Of a stretch of 64,000 bases of DNA, positions 35,918 through 46,176 are shown one piece after another. The stretch's first letter is position 1; the number at the start of each line of letters is the position of its first letter. The position numbers and the translations under genes are program-made. The notes under the pieces were generated by a model. The model did not search any database, was not told the origin of the DNA, and saw only the letters and a program-made list of their open reading frames with translations. This stretch comes from Aquitalea aquatica (lineage in GTDB: Bacteria > Pseudomonadota > Gammaproteobacteria > Burkholderiales > Chromobacteriaceae): NCBI RefSeq assembly GCF_013911085.1, contig NZ_JACERN010000033.1:1-64000 (forward strand), in the 5' to 3' direction.

Positions 35918-36227
35918 CACCACTCACCCAATCCCAGCGGCAGCACGGTACTGTTTGCCCTGCCTGTATCAGCCCGCCTTGCCCAGGAGGCTACGCTCTT
36001 GTTAGCCGCTCTTAGCCTGATGACCGGCGACGTGTTGCATTTTGTCTATCCAAAATTGGCAAAAATAGCCGATTTTTCATGGTGACAAGCCAGATTCTTC
36101 GCCGATGGCGGCCCTATCCCTCATTTGCAGGATAGCCAGCGGCTGATGGCTGCATGACACTGGCCCCATAACAAAAGGACAGACGACCGGCCACGTAGCC
36201 GTCGCACGCCATACAGAGGAGAACATC
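35918..36227. other. 310-bp intergenic region upstream of LuxR-type gene
   Basis: No coding frame is convincing. The stretch ends with GAGGAG before the next ATG and should hold that gene's promoter. I could not pick a clear -35/-10 pair or terminator. Confidence 0.45.
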
Positions 36228-37205
36228 ATGCAGCAGCCATCAGAGCGGCAGCCGGATCTGGCCGTATTCAGCGCCATCCTGCTGGAAATCTATCGTCTGG
36301 CCCGCGAAGAATCACTGGAGCGCTTTCATCACACCGTACTGGAATGCCTCCGCCCGCAGCTAGCCTTCGACAAGGCCTGGTGGGGCCGCGCTGCCCAGGC
36401 TGCGGATGGCCCGCACGAGCACAGTTCTTTTCTGTTTGGCCTGCCGGATCACTACATCGACGACTGGAAATCCATCCGCCAGCACGATGTCACCGTGGCA
36501 CGGGTGCATGCCCACCCCGGCCAGGCCGTGGTGGTGGACATGCAGGCTGCCGATGCTCCGCCACAACTGCAATGGCTGGGCCAGCGTCATGAAATTGGTG
36601 AGCTGTTATGCGTGATCCACATCGACCCGGTCACCCAGCTTAGCGATCATCTGGCGCTATACCGCCGCCCCGGCGCGCCACGCTTCAATGCCGCCGATTG
36701 CCTGTTGCTGTCCTGTCTGATGCCGCATCTGGCCTCCACTGTGGCCATCAACCAGATCCGCACCCTGCAGGCACTGCGCGAAACCCTCAGCGGACCACGG
36801 CTGGCGATGGCAGTCTGCGACCAGCACGGCACCCTGCACTGCGCCGAACCCGGTTTTGTCGATCTGCTGCTCACCGAGTGGCCGCAATGGACCGGCCCCG
36901 CCCTACCCGCCGGCCTGTCGCCACAAGGCCATGATGGGCCCCGGCTCAATATCGAGGCACGGCGCATCAGCGACCTTTACCTGCTGACCGCACGTTACCG
37001 CTGCGCCATGGAGCAGCTGTCCAGCCGCGAAACCGATGTCGCCCGCCTGTTTGGCGAAGGGCTCACCTACAAGGACATCGCGCGCAAGCTGGGCCTGTCG
37101 CCACATACCGTGCGCCACCATATCCGGGCCATCTACGCCAAGCTGGGCATCAACGGCAAGGCCGGCATTGCGCATCTCTTGCACCAGCAAGCGCCATTCG
37201 GCTGA
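36228..37205 (+). CDS. LuxR family transcriptional regulator
   Basis: This 325-residue protein has an N-terminal region with no clear domain and a C-terminal LuxR helix-turn-helix. The latter reads LSSRETDVARLFGEGLTYKD, RKLGLSPHTVRHHIRAIYAK and LGINGKAGIAHLL. GGAG precedes the ATG. Downstream on the same strand lie an outer-membrane protein, an MFS transporter and an HDAC-fold enzyme, so it likely controls that cluster. It resembles the LuxR protein next to the putrescine operon in size and architecture. Confidence 0.87.
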   Translation: MQQPSERQPDLAVFSAILLEIYRLAREESLERFHHTVLECLRPQLAFDKAWWGRAAQAADGPHEHSSFLFGLPDHYIDDWKSIRQHDVTVARVHAHPGQAVVVDMQAADAPPQLQWLGQRHEIGELLCVIHIDPVTQLSDHLALYRRPGAPRFNAADCLLLSCLMPHLASTVAINQIRTLQALRETLSGPRLAMAVCDQHGTLHCAEPGFVDLLLTEWPQWTGPALPAGLSPQGHDGPRLNIEARRISDLYLLTARYRCAMEQLSSRETDVARLFGEGLTYKDIARKLGLSPHTVRHHIRAIYAKLGINGKAGIAHLLHQQAPFG

Positions 37206-37319
37206 TCACTCCAGCCTGCTGACTCCACCGCCAAGTCTCTGAAGCTGCCATGGTCCGCCATGGCTGGCAGGGACAGCTGCGTCCACGTTTTTTCGCCCCC
37301 CCACCCGAAGGAGCATGCC

Positions 37320-38195
37320 ATGTCACCGTTTCGCCCTGTTTTAACCACTCTGGCGGCCAGTCTGCTGCTCACCAGCCTGCCTGGCCATGCCGCGGACACC
37401 AATGCCCGCGACTTTTTCAGCGCCCCGGTCGGCACCTCGCTCAGCGTGCTCTACCTGCCAGTGACCTGGGCCGACAGTTTTCACTCCGCCAGCGGCAATG
37501 ACGACCATGCCCGGCTGAATGTGGAAGCACTGGCCTGGCGCCAGCTGTGGTTTTCCGATGTCTGCGGCACGCTGTGCACGCCACAGTTCATCATCCCCGC
37601 CGCCCAGATCAAGGCCACCCTGCCCGGCAGCCAGGCCAGCCAGCACGATAGCGGCATCGGCGACCCACAAGTCGGCGGCACGCTGTTCTTCATTAACCAG
37701 CCGGACAAGCGCGAGTACAGCGGCCTGCTGACCCTGATCACCCTGCCAGTTGGCAGCTACGATGCCCAACACCCGGACGTCTCCGCCGGGGCGCACCGCT
37801 GGGGTGCCACCTTTCTCTACAACTACACCCGGGGCGTAGGCAAGAACTGGGTGCTGGAAGCCTCGCTGGAAGCCCAGCTGTATGGCAACAACGACAACTA
37901 TTACGGCAGCAGCCTGAAACAGCAGCCACTGTACCGGCTGCAGGCTTTCGCTTCTTATGACTTCACCCCGGCTACCTACGGCGCTCTGCGGCTATATCAC
38001 ACCCGTGGCGGGGCCTTGCGCCTGAACGGACAGGACCTGCCCGACACCCGCCAGAACAGTACCCAGCTCGGCGTGGAGCTGGGCCACTGGGTGGGCAAGC
38101 AAGACCAGCTGATGCTGATGCTGGCGCGCAACGTCCACAGCAGCAACAGTTTTGACAGCAGCCAGGCCATGTTGCGTCTGGTACATGTTTTCTAA
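37320..38195 (+). CDS. Outer-membrane beta-barrel transport protein
   Basis: This 291-residue exported protein has a signal peptide ending LPGHAAD. It has alternating beta-strand character and a terminal Phe (LRLVHVF), typical of outer-membrane barrels. The pattern GDPQVGGTLFF then LITLPVGSYD with KNWVLEAS matches the transporter family known from the phenol/aromatic MetA-pathway clusters (COG4313). AAGGAG lies 6 nt from the ATG at 37320. It is followed 57 bp later by an MFS gene, so an outer- and inner-membrane pair for the same substrate is plausible. Confidence 0.8.
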   Translation: MSPFRPVLTTLAASLLLTSLPGHAADTNARDFFSAPVGTSLSVLYLPVTWADSFHSASGNDDHARLNVEALAWRQLWFSDVCGTLCTPQFIIPAAQIKATLPGSQASQHDSGIGDPQVGGTLFFINQPDKREYSGLLTLITLPVGSYDAQHPDVSAGAHRWGATFLYNYTRGVGKNWVLEASLEAQLYGNNDNYYGSSLKQQPLYRLQAFASYDFTPATYGALRLYHTRGGALRLNGQDLPDTRQNSTQLGVELGHWVGKQDQLMLMLARNVHSSNSFDSSQAMLRLVHVF

Positions 38196-38252
38196 GCTGC
38201 TTGCCCAACAAGAAAATCCGCCCGACGGATCACCCACTACAGAGGAAAAACC

Positions 38253-39422
38253 ATGAACACGCTCTCCCAGGCCAAGCCTGCCGAGGTCCCGCACAATGAG
38301 CGCTCGGCCATGGCTGCCATTGTCGGCTTTGCCGCCATCGTCCCCGCCGTGCTGATGATGGCCCCTGCGGTGGCCAGCCAGCTGCAACTGGGGCCTATCG
38401 ATATCGGCAACCTGTTCTCCGCCGAGCTGGGCGCCATGAGCCTGGCCACCCTGCCGGCATTTTTCTGGCTGCCCCGCGTCAACTGGCGCAGCGCCGCCTG
38501 GCTGGCGGTGGCAGTATTCATCGCGGCCAATCTGCTGTCCGCCACCACTGTCAGCTATCCGCTGCTGCTTGGCCTGCGCTTTGTCAGTGCGCTGGCTGGC
38601 GGTTCGCTGATGATTCTGTGCCTGTCCGCCGCCGCCACCATGCGCAACCCCGACCGTGTCTATGGCCTGTGGGTGATGGGCCAACTGGCCCTGGGGGCGG
38701 CTGGGCTGGTCGTCATGCCCGCGCTGTTCGGCCACTTCGGCATTGCCGCCTGCTATGTCGGCCTGGCCTTGCTGATGGCGCTGTGTACGCCGCTGGTGCG
38801 CTGCTTTCCCATGGGCCAGCAAGCAACAACTCAACAAGCTGCACAGTCTGCCGGCGACCGCCACTGGGGCCGCGCCGCCCTGGGTATCCTGGCCACGCTG
38901 GCGTTTTACATCAGCCTGAGCGGGGTGTGGACCTTTATCGGTCAGATCGCCCAACAGTCCAGCATCGATCCGCAGCAAAGCGGCAACATCTTCGCCATCG
39001 CCACCCTGCTGGGCGTGGCGGGTGCTGGTAGTGCCTCGCTGATTGGCCGCCGCCTGCCACGGTCACAGCTGCTGCTGGCCGGCTTTGGCATGATGATGGC
39101 TGCCATGCTGCTATTGCTGAATGCCCCGGCCCTGGCGCGCTTTGCCACGGCAGCATTGCTATTCAAATTCAGCTGGACCTTCATCCTGCCTTTCATCCTG
39201 GCCACGCTGGCCGACATCGATCACAGCGGCAAGCTGATGAATGCCACCAATCTGGTGATCGGCGGTGGCCTGGCGATTGGCCCTGCATTGGCCGGCCAAC
39301 TGATCGCCGCCAATCACGGCAGCCTGCACATCCTGTTATTGCTGGCCACCCTGATCGCCGCCATTGCAATGACCTTGCTGCTATCTCTGCAACAGCGTCG
39401 CGCTACCCCACCCCACGCCTGA
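38253..39422 (+). CDS. Major facilitator superfamily transporter
   Basis: This 389-residue membrane protein has about 12 hydrophobic helices. It shows FVSALAGGSLMILCLSAAAT (motif C-like region) and MRNPDRVYGLWVMGQLALG, seen in MFS carriers of aromatic or amine compounds. Motif A is weak. AGAGGAAA precedes the ATG. It is placed between the outer-membrane protein and the HDAC-fold enzyme and probably takes up their common substrate. Confidence 0.85.
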   Translation: MNTLSQAKPAEVPHNERSAMAAIVGFAAIVPAVLMMAPAVASQLQLGPIDIGNLFSAELGAMSLATLPAFFWLPRVNWRSAAWLAVAVFIAANLLSATTVSYPLLLGLRFVSALAGGSLMILCLSAAATMRNPDRVYGLWVMGQLALGAAGLVVMPALFGHFGIAACYVGLALLMALCTPLVRCFPMGQQATTQQAAQSAGDRHWGRAALGILATLAFYISLSGVWTFIGQIAQQSSIDPQQSGNIFAIATLLGVAGAGSASLIGRRLPRSQLLLAGFGMMMAAMLLLLNAPALARFATAALLFKFSWTFILPFILATLADIDHSGKLMNATNLVIGGGLAIGPALAGQLIAANHGSLHILLLLATLIAAIAMTLLLSLQQRRATPPHA

Positions 39423-39437
39423 ACACAAGGAGCAGCC

Positions 39438-40550
39438 ATGACTTCCCGTACCGCCTTTTATTTCGATGAACTATGCATGTGGCATAGCGCCGGCATGCAT
39501 GCACTGACGCTGCCGGTGGGAGGCTGGGTGCAGCCACCTGCCGCCGGTGGCCATGCCGAATCGCCGGAAACCAAGCGCCGGCTGAAAAACCTGCTGGATG
39601 TGGCCGGCATCAGCCGCCAGTTGCTGCAATGCACTGCCGAGCCGGCCAGCCGTGACGACCTGCTGCGGGTACATGGCGCAGCCTATCTGGATCATTTCAA
39701 GCTGGTCAGCGATGCCGGTGGCGGCGAACTCGGCCCGCAAGCCCCCATCGGCCCCGGCAGCTACGACATCGCCTGCCGCTCCGCCGGCCTGGCCATGGCT
39801 GCGGTGGATGCGGTATGGCGCGGCGAGGTAGCCAACGCCTATGTGATGACGCGCCCGCCAGGACACCACTGCCTGCCAGATGCCGCCATGGGCTTTTGCT
39901 TCCTGTCCAATATCGCCGTGGCCATCGAAGCGGCCAAAGCCCGCTACGGCATCGAACGCGTCGCCGTGCTGGACTGGGACGTACACCACGGCAACGGCAC
40001 CCAGGCCATCTACTACCAGCGTCCTGACGTACTGACCATTTCCATCCATCAGGATGGCTGCTTCCCACCGGGCTACAACGGCAGCGAGGACTGTGGTGAA
40101 GGGGCTGGACTGGGGGCCAATATCAATATCCCACTACTGCCCGGCAGCGGCCACGACGCCTATCTGTACGCCATGCAGCGCGTGGTATTGCCGGCGCTGG
40201 CGCGCTACCAGCCGCAGCTGATCATCGTCGCCTGCGGCTATGACGCCAATGCGGTAGATCCGCTGGCGCGCATGCAGGCGCACAGCGACACCTTCCGCGA
40301 GATGACCACCCTGCTGCGCAACTTTGCCGGGCAGTACTGTGCCGGCAAGCTGGTGCTGATGCACGAGGGCGGCTACTCCGAAGCCTATGTACCGTTCTGC
40401 GGCCTGGCCACCATCGAAGCCCTGTCCGGCCTGCGCAGCGAAGTGGTCGACCCGCTGCTGGACTTCATCAGCCAGCAACAACCCTGCGCAGCCATGCTGC
40501 AGTTGCAGCACCAGTTGCTGGATGACATGGCTGCGCTGCACGACCTGTAA
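39438..40550 (+). CDS. HDAC-fold hydrolase, acetylpolyamine amidohydrolase type
   Basis: This 370-residue class II HDAC-like enzyme has zinc and catalytic motifs TRPPGHHCLPDAAMGFCF, VLDWDVHHGNGTQAIYY, SIHQDGCFPPGYNG, ACGYDANAVDPLARM and MHEGGYSE. In bacteria this class deacetylates acetylpolyamines or other small acylated amines. With puuB, spuC, puuC and two polyamine-binding proteins in the same window, an acetylated amine substrate is reasonable. AAGGAG precedes the ATG, 16 bp after the MFS stop. It is the last gene before a strong terminator. Confidence 0.9.
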   Translation: MTSRTAFYFDELCMWHSAGMHALTLPVGGWVQPPAAGGHAESPETKRRLKNLLDVAGISRQLLQCTAEPASRDDLLRVHGAAYLDHFKLVSDAGGGELGPQAPIGPGSYDIACRSAGLAMAAVDAVWRGEVANAYVMTRPPGHHCLPDAAMGFCFLSNIAVAIEAAKARYGIERVAVLDWDVHHGNGTQAIYYQRPDVLTISIHQDGCFPPGYNGSEDCGEGAGLGANINIPLLPGSGHDAYLYAMQRVVLPALARYQPQLIIVACGYDANAVDPLARMQAHSDTFREMTTLLRNFAGQYCAGKLVLMHEGGYSEAYVPFCGLATIEALSGLRSEVVDPLLDFISQQQPCAAMLQLQHQLLDDMAALHDL

Positions 40551-40594
40551 GCACTGACTCGGCCCTGCCGCCATGCATAGGCATGGCGAACACG

Positions 40595-40623
40595 AACAAG
40601 GCCCGCCATCGGCGGGCCTTGTT
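40595..40623 (+). terminator. Rho-independent terminator after HDAC-fold gene
   Basis: AACAAGGCCCGCC pairs perfectly with GGCGGGCCTTGTT (13 bp) with a 3-nt loop. It lies 45 bp past the stop, and the flanking T-run is short. Confidence 0.8.
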
Positions 40624-40654
40624 GCATTACCAGCTTATTTCCGGAAAGCAGCGT

Positions 40655-40855
40655 TTACTGCTGCTGTTCCGCCGGCTGCGGCATACTGCTGCCCTGCTCC
40701 GGCGCAGCATCCGGCTGATTGCCTTGTGGTGCCGAAGCCTGCGGCTGGTCTGACTGTGTCTGCGGCGCGGGCGTGGCGGCAAAGGCCAGATTGATCAGTC
40801 CCAGGCTGGCCGGGGGCAGGGAAAGCATGGCAACAACAAGCAATTTCTTTTGCAT
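40655..40855 (-). CDS. Small exported Pro/Gln-rich protein
   Basis: This 66-residue protein has a signal peptide (MQKKLLVVAMLSLPPASLGL then AFAATP, cleavage after AFA). The mature part of about 40 residues is made of Pro, Gln, Ala, Ser and Asp. It is low-complexity and probably unstructured. No family is recognised. The ribosome-binding site (AAAGAAG) is weak. A longer overlapping frame (40,635-40,982) lacks the signal peptide and is not favoured. Confidence 0.6.
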   Translation of the reverse strand: MQKKLLVVAMLSLPPASLGLINLAFAATPAPQTQSDQPQASAPQGNQPDAAPEQGSSMPQPAEQQQ

Positions 40856-41116
40856 GAGCTTCTTTCAATGTGGTTGGAAGACAAGCCTGTTGTTGCAAAC
40901 ACCATGCCAGCCAAACATTATCCTTATAAAACAACACGTTGACCGAAGCGGCACCAGTAAAGGCCATGCCAGCTGTCGGCAATCAGCGACAGTCATTGCA
41001 ATAAGCGACCCAAGTTATTGAAATGGCAGCACTTTTGGGGTCGTTAATTGACGACACCCAAGCATCACCTGACCTAGCTTCCTGATTTGACAGCATTTTC
41101 CAGAACGACAGGCATG

Positions 41117-41138
41117 AAAAAACCCGCCGCAGCGGGTT
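41117..41138 (-). terminator. Terminator downstream of the VOC gene
   Basis: Read leftwards, AACCCGC pairs with GCGGGTT around a 4-nt loop and is followed by a run of Ts. It ends the VOC gene transcript. The remaining 260 bp to the small exported gene show no coding frame. Confidence 0.75.
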
Positions 41139-41207
41139 GGGATGGCAGACGATGCGGCCTGTTGACTCCAGGCACCCATGTTCATATGGGTATAGGAGTG
41201 AGCCTCG

Positions 41208-41651
41208 TCACGCCAGCTTGTTGCCCAGCTTGAGTTTGCCGGCGAGCCAGGTGTGGTCGTAGCTGACAATTTCAAACGGGTTACCAAAGGGATCGACAAA
41301 GCTGATGGAACAGAAGAACTGGTGATCCACTACCGAATCACGCGCCACGGTCTGGCCGGCACGGTCGATCACCCGCTCACCGGCAAGCTGGTCTATCCAC
41401 TCCAGGAAATCCTGCCCGCTCACCAGGAAGGCCACCGAGCCCGGTTCACACACCGGCTTGTCTTCCTGGGCCAGTGCCAGCCGTACCGAGCCATTGGCAT
41501 TCATCAGCATCACGACGCCATGCGGGCCGCTTTGCATGTGCTTGTAGCGGGCGTCCGGCGCCAGGTTCAGTACACGCTGATACCAGCCCTGGGCCTTTGC
41601 CAGATCTGTGACACGGATATGGATATGGTCAATCTTGCCAAGCGATAGCAT
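41208..41651 (-). CDS. VOC superfamily protein (glyoxalase/dioxygenase fold)
   Basis: This 147-residue protein has the paired beta-alpha-beta-beta-beta units of the vicinal-oxygen-chelate fold. It begins GKIDHIHIRVTDLAKAQGWY with the first metal His, and ends SFVDPFGNPFEIVSYD with the metal Glu of the second module. This matches members close to bleomycin-resistance and glyoxalase-I-type enzymes, but the substrate is unknown. It lies 60 bp downstream of uvrA on the other side of a GC-rich hairpin, so it probably has its own promoter or reads through from uvrA. Confidence 0.86.
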   Translation of the reverse strand: MLSLGKIDHIHIRVTDLAKAQGWYQRVLNLAPDARYKHMQSGPHGVVMLMNANGSVRLALAQEDKPVCEPGSVAFLVSGQDFLEWIDQLAGERVIDRAGQTVARDSVVDHQFFCSISFVDPFGNPFEIVSYDHTWLAGKLKLGNKLA

Positions 41652-41710
41652 TGCATCCTCAATTGGTAAGGGGTGGCGCGCACCATCTGGCGCGCGCCCA
41701 TTCTACGGTC

Positions 41711-44539
41711 TTAGTCTCGCGGCGTCAGCAGCGGCTTGAGATAACGGCCAGTATGGCTCACCGGGTTGTCCGCCACCTGCTCCGGCGTACCGGTGGCGAT
41801 GATCTGGCCACCACCCGCACCGCCTTCCGGGCCCAAGTCGATCAGCCAGTCGGCGGTCTTGATCACGTCCAGATTGTGCTCGATCACCACCACGGTATTG
41901 CCGTTTTCGCGCAGGCGATGCAGCACCTGCAGCAAGAGGTCGATATCGTGGAAATGCAGGCCGGTGGTCGGTTCGTCCAGAATATACAAAGTGCGGCCGG
42001 TGTCACGCTTGGACAGTTCCAGCCCCAGCTTGACCCGCTGCGCTTCGCCGCCGGACAGCGTGGTGGCACTCTGCCCCAGGCGGATATAGCCCAGGCCCAC
42101 GTCCATCAGGGTCTTGAGCTTGCGGGCCACCGCCGGCACCACGCTGAAAAATTCCAGCGCCTGCTCCACCGTCATGTCCAGCACTTCGTAAACATTCTTG
42201 CCCTTGTACTGCACTTCCAGCGTCTCGCGGTTGTAGCGCTTGCCGTGGCACACGTCGCAGGGCACGTAGATATCAGGCAGGAAGTGCATTTCCACCTTGA
42301 TCACGCCATCGCCCTGGCAGGCTTCGCAACGGCCGCCCTTGACGTTGAAGCTGAAACGACCCGGCCCATAGCCGCGTTCACGCGACAGCGGCACGCCGGC
42401 AAACAGTTCGCGGATCGGCGTGAACAAGCCGGTATAAGTCGCCGGATTGGAACGCGGGGTGCGGCCGATGGGGCTTTGATCGACATTGATCACCTTGTCG
42501 AGCAGGCCCAGTCCGTCGATATGCTCATAGTGCGCCGGCTCTTCGCTGGCACCGTTCAAATCGCGCGCGGCAATCTTGTACAGGGTGTCGTTGATCAGCG
42601 TGGATTTGCCGGAACCGGATACCCCGGTAATGCATACCAGCATGCCCAGCGGCAATTCCAGATTGACGTTTTTCAGGTTGTTGCCGGTGGCGCCTTCCAG
42701 CTTCAGCACCCGTTCCGGGTTGACTGCACGGCGTTCGCCCGGCCAGTTGATACGGCGGCGGCCAGACAGGAAGGCCCCGGTCACCGAGTTTTCACTGGCT
42801 TCAACATCGGCCGGCGTACCGGCTACCAGTACCTCACCACCGTGTTCGCCAGCCCCCGGCCCCATGTCCACCAGATAATCGGCGGCACGGATGGCGTCTT
42901 CGTCGTGTTCCACCACGATGACGCTATTGCCGATATCGCGCAGGCGCATCAGCGTGGCCAGCAGGCGGTCGTTATCGCGCTGATGCAGGCCGATGGATGG
43001 CTCGTCCAGCACATACATCACCCCGGTCAGGCCAGAGCCGATCTGGCTGGCTAGGCGGATACGTTGCGCCTCACCACCCGACAGGGTATCGGCGGAACGT
43101 GACAGGTTGAGGTAATCCAGCCCCACATTATTGAGGAAAGACACCCGCTCGCTGATTTCCTTGACGATTTTTTCCGCCACCGCATGCTTGTGGCCGCTGA
43201 TATTCAGCTGGGAGAAGAAAGCAGCCGCTTCCTTGAGCGGCAGCTGGTTCAATTCGTGCAGGGTACGCCCGCCGATGAATACGTGACGGGCTTCCAGCCG
43301 CAGCCGTGAACCCTGGCAGTGCGGGCAGGGCTGATTGTTCTGGTATTTGGCCAGTTCCTCGCGCACCGCACTGGAGTCGGTTTCGCGATAGCGCCGTTCC
43401 AGATTGGGAATGATGCCTTCGAAAGGATGAGCACGGGTAAAGCGGGTGCCCTTCTCCGACATATAGACAAACTCGATGCTGTCGCGCCCCGAACCATGCA
43501 ACACCACATGGCGCACTTTTTCCGGCAGATCCTCGAAGGCCAGTTCGGTGGGCGAGAAATCATAATGTTCGCCCAGTGCCAGCAGCATCTGGAAATAAAA
43601 CTGGTTGCGCTTGTCCCAGCCCTTGATGGCGCCGGCAGCCAGCGTCAGTTCCGGATGTGCCACCACGCGACGGGGGTCAAAAAAGGTGATTTCACCCAGG
43701 CCATCGCACTTGGGGCAGGCACCCATCGGGTTGTTAAAGGAGAACAGCCGCGGCTCCAGCTCCGGCAGGCTGTAGCTGCACACCGGGCAAGCGAATTTGG
43801 CGGAGAACCAGTGCTCCTGGCCGCTATCCATTTCCACCGCGATGGCGCGGCCTTCGGCGTGGCGCAAGGCGGTTTCAAAGCTTTCCGCCAGCCGCTGCTT
43901 CATGTCTTCGCGCACTTTCAGACGGTCGATCACCACCTCGACGGTGTGCTTCTTGTTCTTGTCCAGCTTGGGCAGGCTGTCGATTTCATACACTTCGCCA
44001 TCCACCCGCACCCGGATGAAGCCCTGGGCACGCAGATCATCAAACAGATCAAGGTTTTCGCCCTTACGGCCGACAATCACCGGGGCCAGGATCATCACCC
44101 TGGTTTCTTCCGGCAATGCCAGCACGTGGTCCACCATCTGGCTCACGGTTTGCGAGGATAGCGGTACGCCGTGTTCCGGGCAGTGCGGTTCGCCCACGCG
44201 GGCAAACAGCAGACGCAGGTAGTCGTGGATTTCCGTGACCGTGCCCACGGTGGAGCGCGGGTTGTGGCTGGTGGCTTTCTGTTCGATGGAAATGGCCGGC
44301 GACAGCCCTTCGATCAGATCGACATCAGGCTTTTCCATCAGCTGCAGAAACTGGCGGGCGTAGGCGGACAAGCTCTCCACATAGCGGCGCTGCCCTTCCG
44401 CATACAGGGTATCAAAGGCGAGCGAAGACTTGCCGGAGCCGGACAAGCCGGTGATGACGATCAGCTGGTTGCGCGGCAGATCCAGGTTGACGTTTTTCAG
44501 ATTGTGCGTCCGAGCGCCACGAATGCGGATGGTGTCCAT
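41711..44539 (-). CDS. uvrA: Excinuclease ABC subunit A
   Basis: UvrA recognises DNA lesions for nucleotide excision repair. The 942-residue protein has two ABC ATPase units: Walker [20 protein letters not shown] with signature [14 protein letters not shown], and [16 protein letters not shown] with [15 protein letters not shown]. Zinc fingers are CPVC...CPKC in the first unit and CEAC...CDVC in the second. Length matches the family. It is divergent from a YajR-like MFS gene, the uvrA-MFS-ssb order common in this group of bacteria. I found no clear SOS box in the 180-bp leader. Confidence 0.97.
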   Translation of the reverse strand: MDTIRIRGARTHNLKNVNLDLPRNQLIVITGLSGSGKSSLAFDTLYAEGQRRYVESLSAYARQFLQLMEKPDVDLIEGLSPAISIEQKATSHNPRSTVGTVTEIHDYLRLLFARVGEPHCPEHGVPLSSQTVSQMVDHVLALPEETRVMILAPVIVGRKGENLDLFDDLRAQGFIRVRVDGEVYEIDSLPKLDKNKKHTVEVVIDRLKVREDMKQRLAESFETALRHAEGRAIAVEMDSGQEHWFSAKFACPVCSYSLPELEPRLFSFNNPMGACPKCDGLGEITFFDPRRVVAHPELTLAAGAIKGWDKRNQFYFQMLLALGEHYDFSPTELAFEDLPEKVRHVVLHGSGRDSIEFVYMSEKGTRFTRAHPFEGIIPNLERRYRETDSSAVREELAKYQNNQPCPHCQGSRLRLEARHVFIGGRTLHELNQLPLKEAAAFFSQLNISGHKHAVAEKIVKEISERVSFLNNVGLDYLNLSRSADTLSGGEAQRIRLASQIGSGLTGVMYVLDEPSIGLHQRDNDRLLATLMRLRDIGNSVIVVEHDEDAIRAADYLVDMGPGAGEHGGEVLVAGTPADVEASENSVTGAFLSGRRRINWPGERRAVNPERVLKLEGATGNNLKNVNLELPLGMLVCITGVSGSGKSTLINDTLYKIAARDLNGASEEPAHYEHIDGLGLLDKVINVDQSPIGRTPRSNPATYTGLFTPIRELFAGVPLSRERGYGPGRFSFNVKGGRCEACQGDGVIKVEMHFLPDIYVPCDVCHGKRYNRETLEVQYKGKNVYEVLDMTVEQALEFFSVVPAVARKLKTLMDVGLGYIRLGQSATTLSGGEAQRVKLGLELSKRDTGRTLYILDEPTTGLHFHDIDLLLQVLHRLRENGNTVVVIEHNLDVIKTADWLIDLGPEGGAGGGQIIATGTPEQVADNPVSHTGRYLKPLLTPRD

Positions 44540-44720
44540 GTGAGAGAGCGTTACTCAGTCGGTCGGGGAACCTGATAATATACCCGACTTAGCGACTGCC
44601 GCTCCATCTAAGTATGCGCTGCAGCAAAAATCCGGCCCTGCCGGAAGCCGGTGCGGCGGTAAACCGCCAGCCATGGATAGCGTTAAAAGCCTTACTCCTG
44701 AATCGATAACGACAACACAC

Positions 44721-46082
44721 ATGAATTCGCTTGAATTGCGCGCCAGCCTGGGGCTGGCCGGTATTTACGCCCTGCGCATGCTGGGCATGTTCCTGATCCT
44801 GCCGGTATTTGCCATTTATGCGCAGACCCTGCACGGGGCCGACAATCACACGCTGATCGGCCTGGCGCTGGGTAGTTACGGCCTCACCCAGGCCCTGCTG
44901 CAATTGCCGCTGGGCATGCTGTCTGACCGCATCGGCCGCAAAAAGGTGATTTACGGCGGGCTGGTGCTGTTTGCCATCGGCAGCTTTGTCGCCGCCGGCG
45001 CGCACGACATCGTCACCCTTACCATCGGCCGCGTGATTCAGGGTTCTGGTGCCATCTCCGCCGCCATCACCGCGCTGCTGGCCGACCTTACCCGCGAAGA
45101 AAATCGCACCCGCGCCATGGCCATGATAGGCATGAGCATCGGCACCACTTTTGCCGTCAGCCTGGTTGCCGGCCCGCTGCTGGCGCAGTACATCGGCGTC
45201 AACGGCATCTTCGCCCTCACCGGCGTGCTGTCGCTGGCCGCGCTGGTAGGTGTATGGCTGATCATTCCCGATCCAGCCATTTCGCGCTTCCACTCCGACA
45301 CCGAAGCCAATACCAAGCGCCTGCCGGCGGTACTGAAAAACCCGCAGCTGCTGCGCCTCAATTACGGCATCTTCGCCCTGCATGCAGCGCAGATGGCCAT
45401 GTTCGTCACCATTCCCTTTGCCCTGATCAAGACCGCCGGCCTCGACAAAGCCCACCACTGGGAGGTCTACCTGCCCGTCACGGTCATCGGCTTTCTGCTG
45501 ATGGTGCCGGCCATTATCTACGGCGAGAAAAAATCCAAGCTGAAACAGGTATTTATCGCCGCCATCGCCATCATGACTGTCGCCCAGCTGGGCATGGCGC
45601 TGGCGCTGGACAGCTTCTGGCAGATCGTGGTGTGGCTGGGCCTGTATTTCATCGCCTTCAACATCCTGGAAGCCACCCTGCCCTCGCTGATTTCGAAAAT
45701 CGCACCAGCCGATGCCAAGGGCACCGCCATCGGTGTGTATAATACGGCGCAGTCCTTTGGCCTGTTCATGGGTGCCGCCGCAGGTGGCTGGCTGTACGGC
45801 CACTACGGCGCAGCCGGCGTATTCGGTTTTACCAGCGTACTGATGGCCAGCTGGCTGCTGGCTTCCTTCAGCATGCAGGCACCACAGGCCGTGCGTTCGG
45901 TCATGTTCCACATCGGTGAAGACTGGCGTGGCAGCCCGCAGCAGCTATCACAGCAGCTGTCGGCCCTGACTGGTGTCAGCGAAGCGGTGGTGGTACTGGA
46001 AGACCGTGTCGCCTACCTGAAGGTATCGCAGCAAACCTGGGACGAAGCCGCAGTCAAACAGCTGATCCAGGCTACTTATTAA
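44721..46082 (+). CDS. YajR-like MFS transporter with C-terminal YAM domain
   Basis: This 453-residue protein starts MNSLELRASLGLAGIYALRM; the following LGMFLILPVFAIYAQTLHG is typical of YajR. Motif A GMLSDRIGRKKV follows, with about 12 helices. After the last helix (near residue 390) a soluble segment (LSQQLSALTGVSEAVVVLED, then VAYLKVSQQTWDE) matches the ferredoxin-like YAM domain known in E. coli YajR. I use ATG 44721, since residues before it are not conserved. The role is as a proton-coupled exporter of unknown substrate. It precedes ssb. Confidence 0.9.
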   Translation: MNSLELRASLGLAGIYALRMLGMFLILPVFAIYAQTLHGADNHTLIGLALGSYGLTQALLQLPLGMLSDRIGRKKVIYGGLVLFAIGSFVAAGAHDIVTLTIGRVIQGSGAISAAITALLADLTREENRTRAMAMIGMSIGTTFAVSLVAGPLLAQYIGVNGIFALTGVLSLAALVGVWLIIPDPAISRFHSDTEANTKRLPAVLKNPQLLRLNYGIFALHAAQMAMFVTIPFALIKTAGLDKAHHWEVYLPVTVIGFLLMVPAIIYGEKKSKLKQVFIAAIAIMTVAQLGMALALDSFWQIVVWLGLYFIAFNILEATLPSLISKIAPADAKGTAIGVYNTAQSFGLFMGAAAGGWLYGHYGAAGVFGFTSVLMASWLLASFSMQAPQAVRSVMFHIGEDWRGSPQQLSQQLSALTGVSEAVVVLEDRVAYLKVSQQTWDEAAVKQLIQATY

Positions 46083-46176
46083 TGCCAGCGCGGCTATTGC
46101 CACAGCGTGTCTGGCCCTACAATCACGCGTCGGCCGTGTCCGGCGCAGCATCATTGAATCGAATCGGAGACCCCAC

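Noticed and set aside
41651-43054. Plus-strand frame of 467 codons
   Set aside because: It is antisense to uvrA, with no motif or ribosome-binding site; it results from GC-rich codon bias.
44589-45911. Minus-strand frame of 440 codons
   Set aside because: It is antisense to the YajR-like MFS gene and is rich in Gln/Gly/His as typical of shadow frames.
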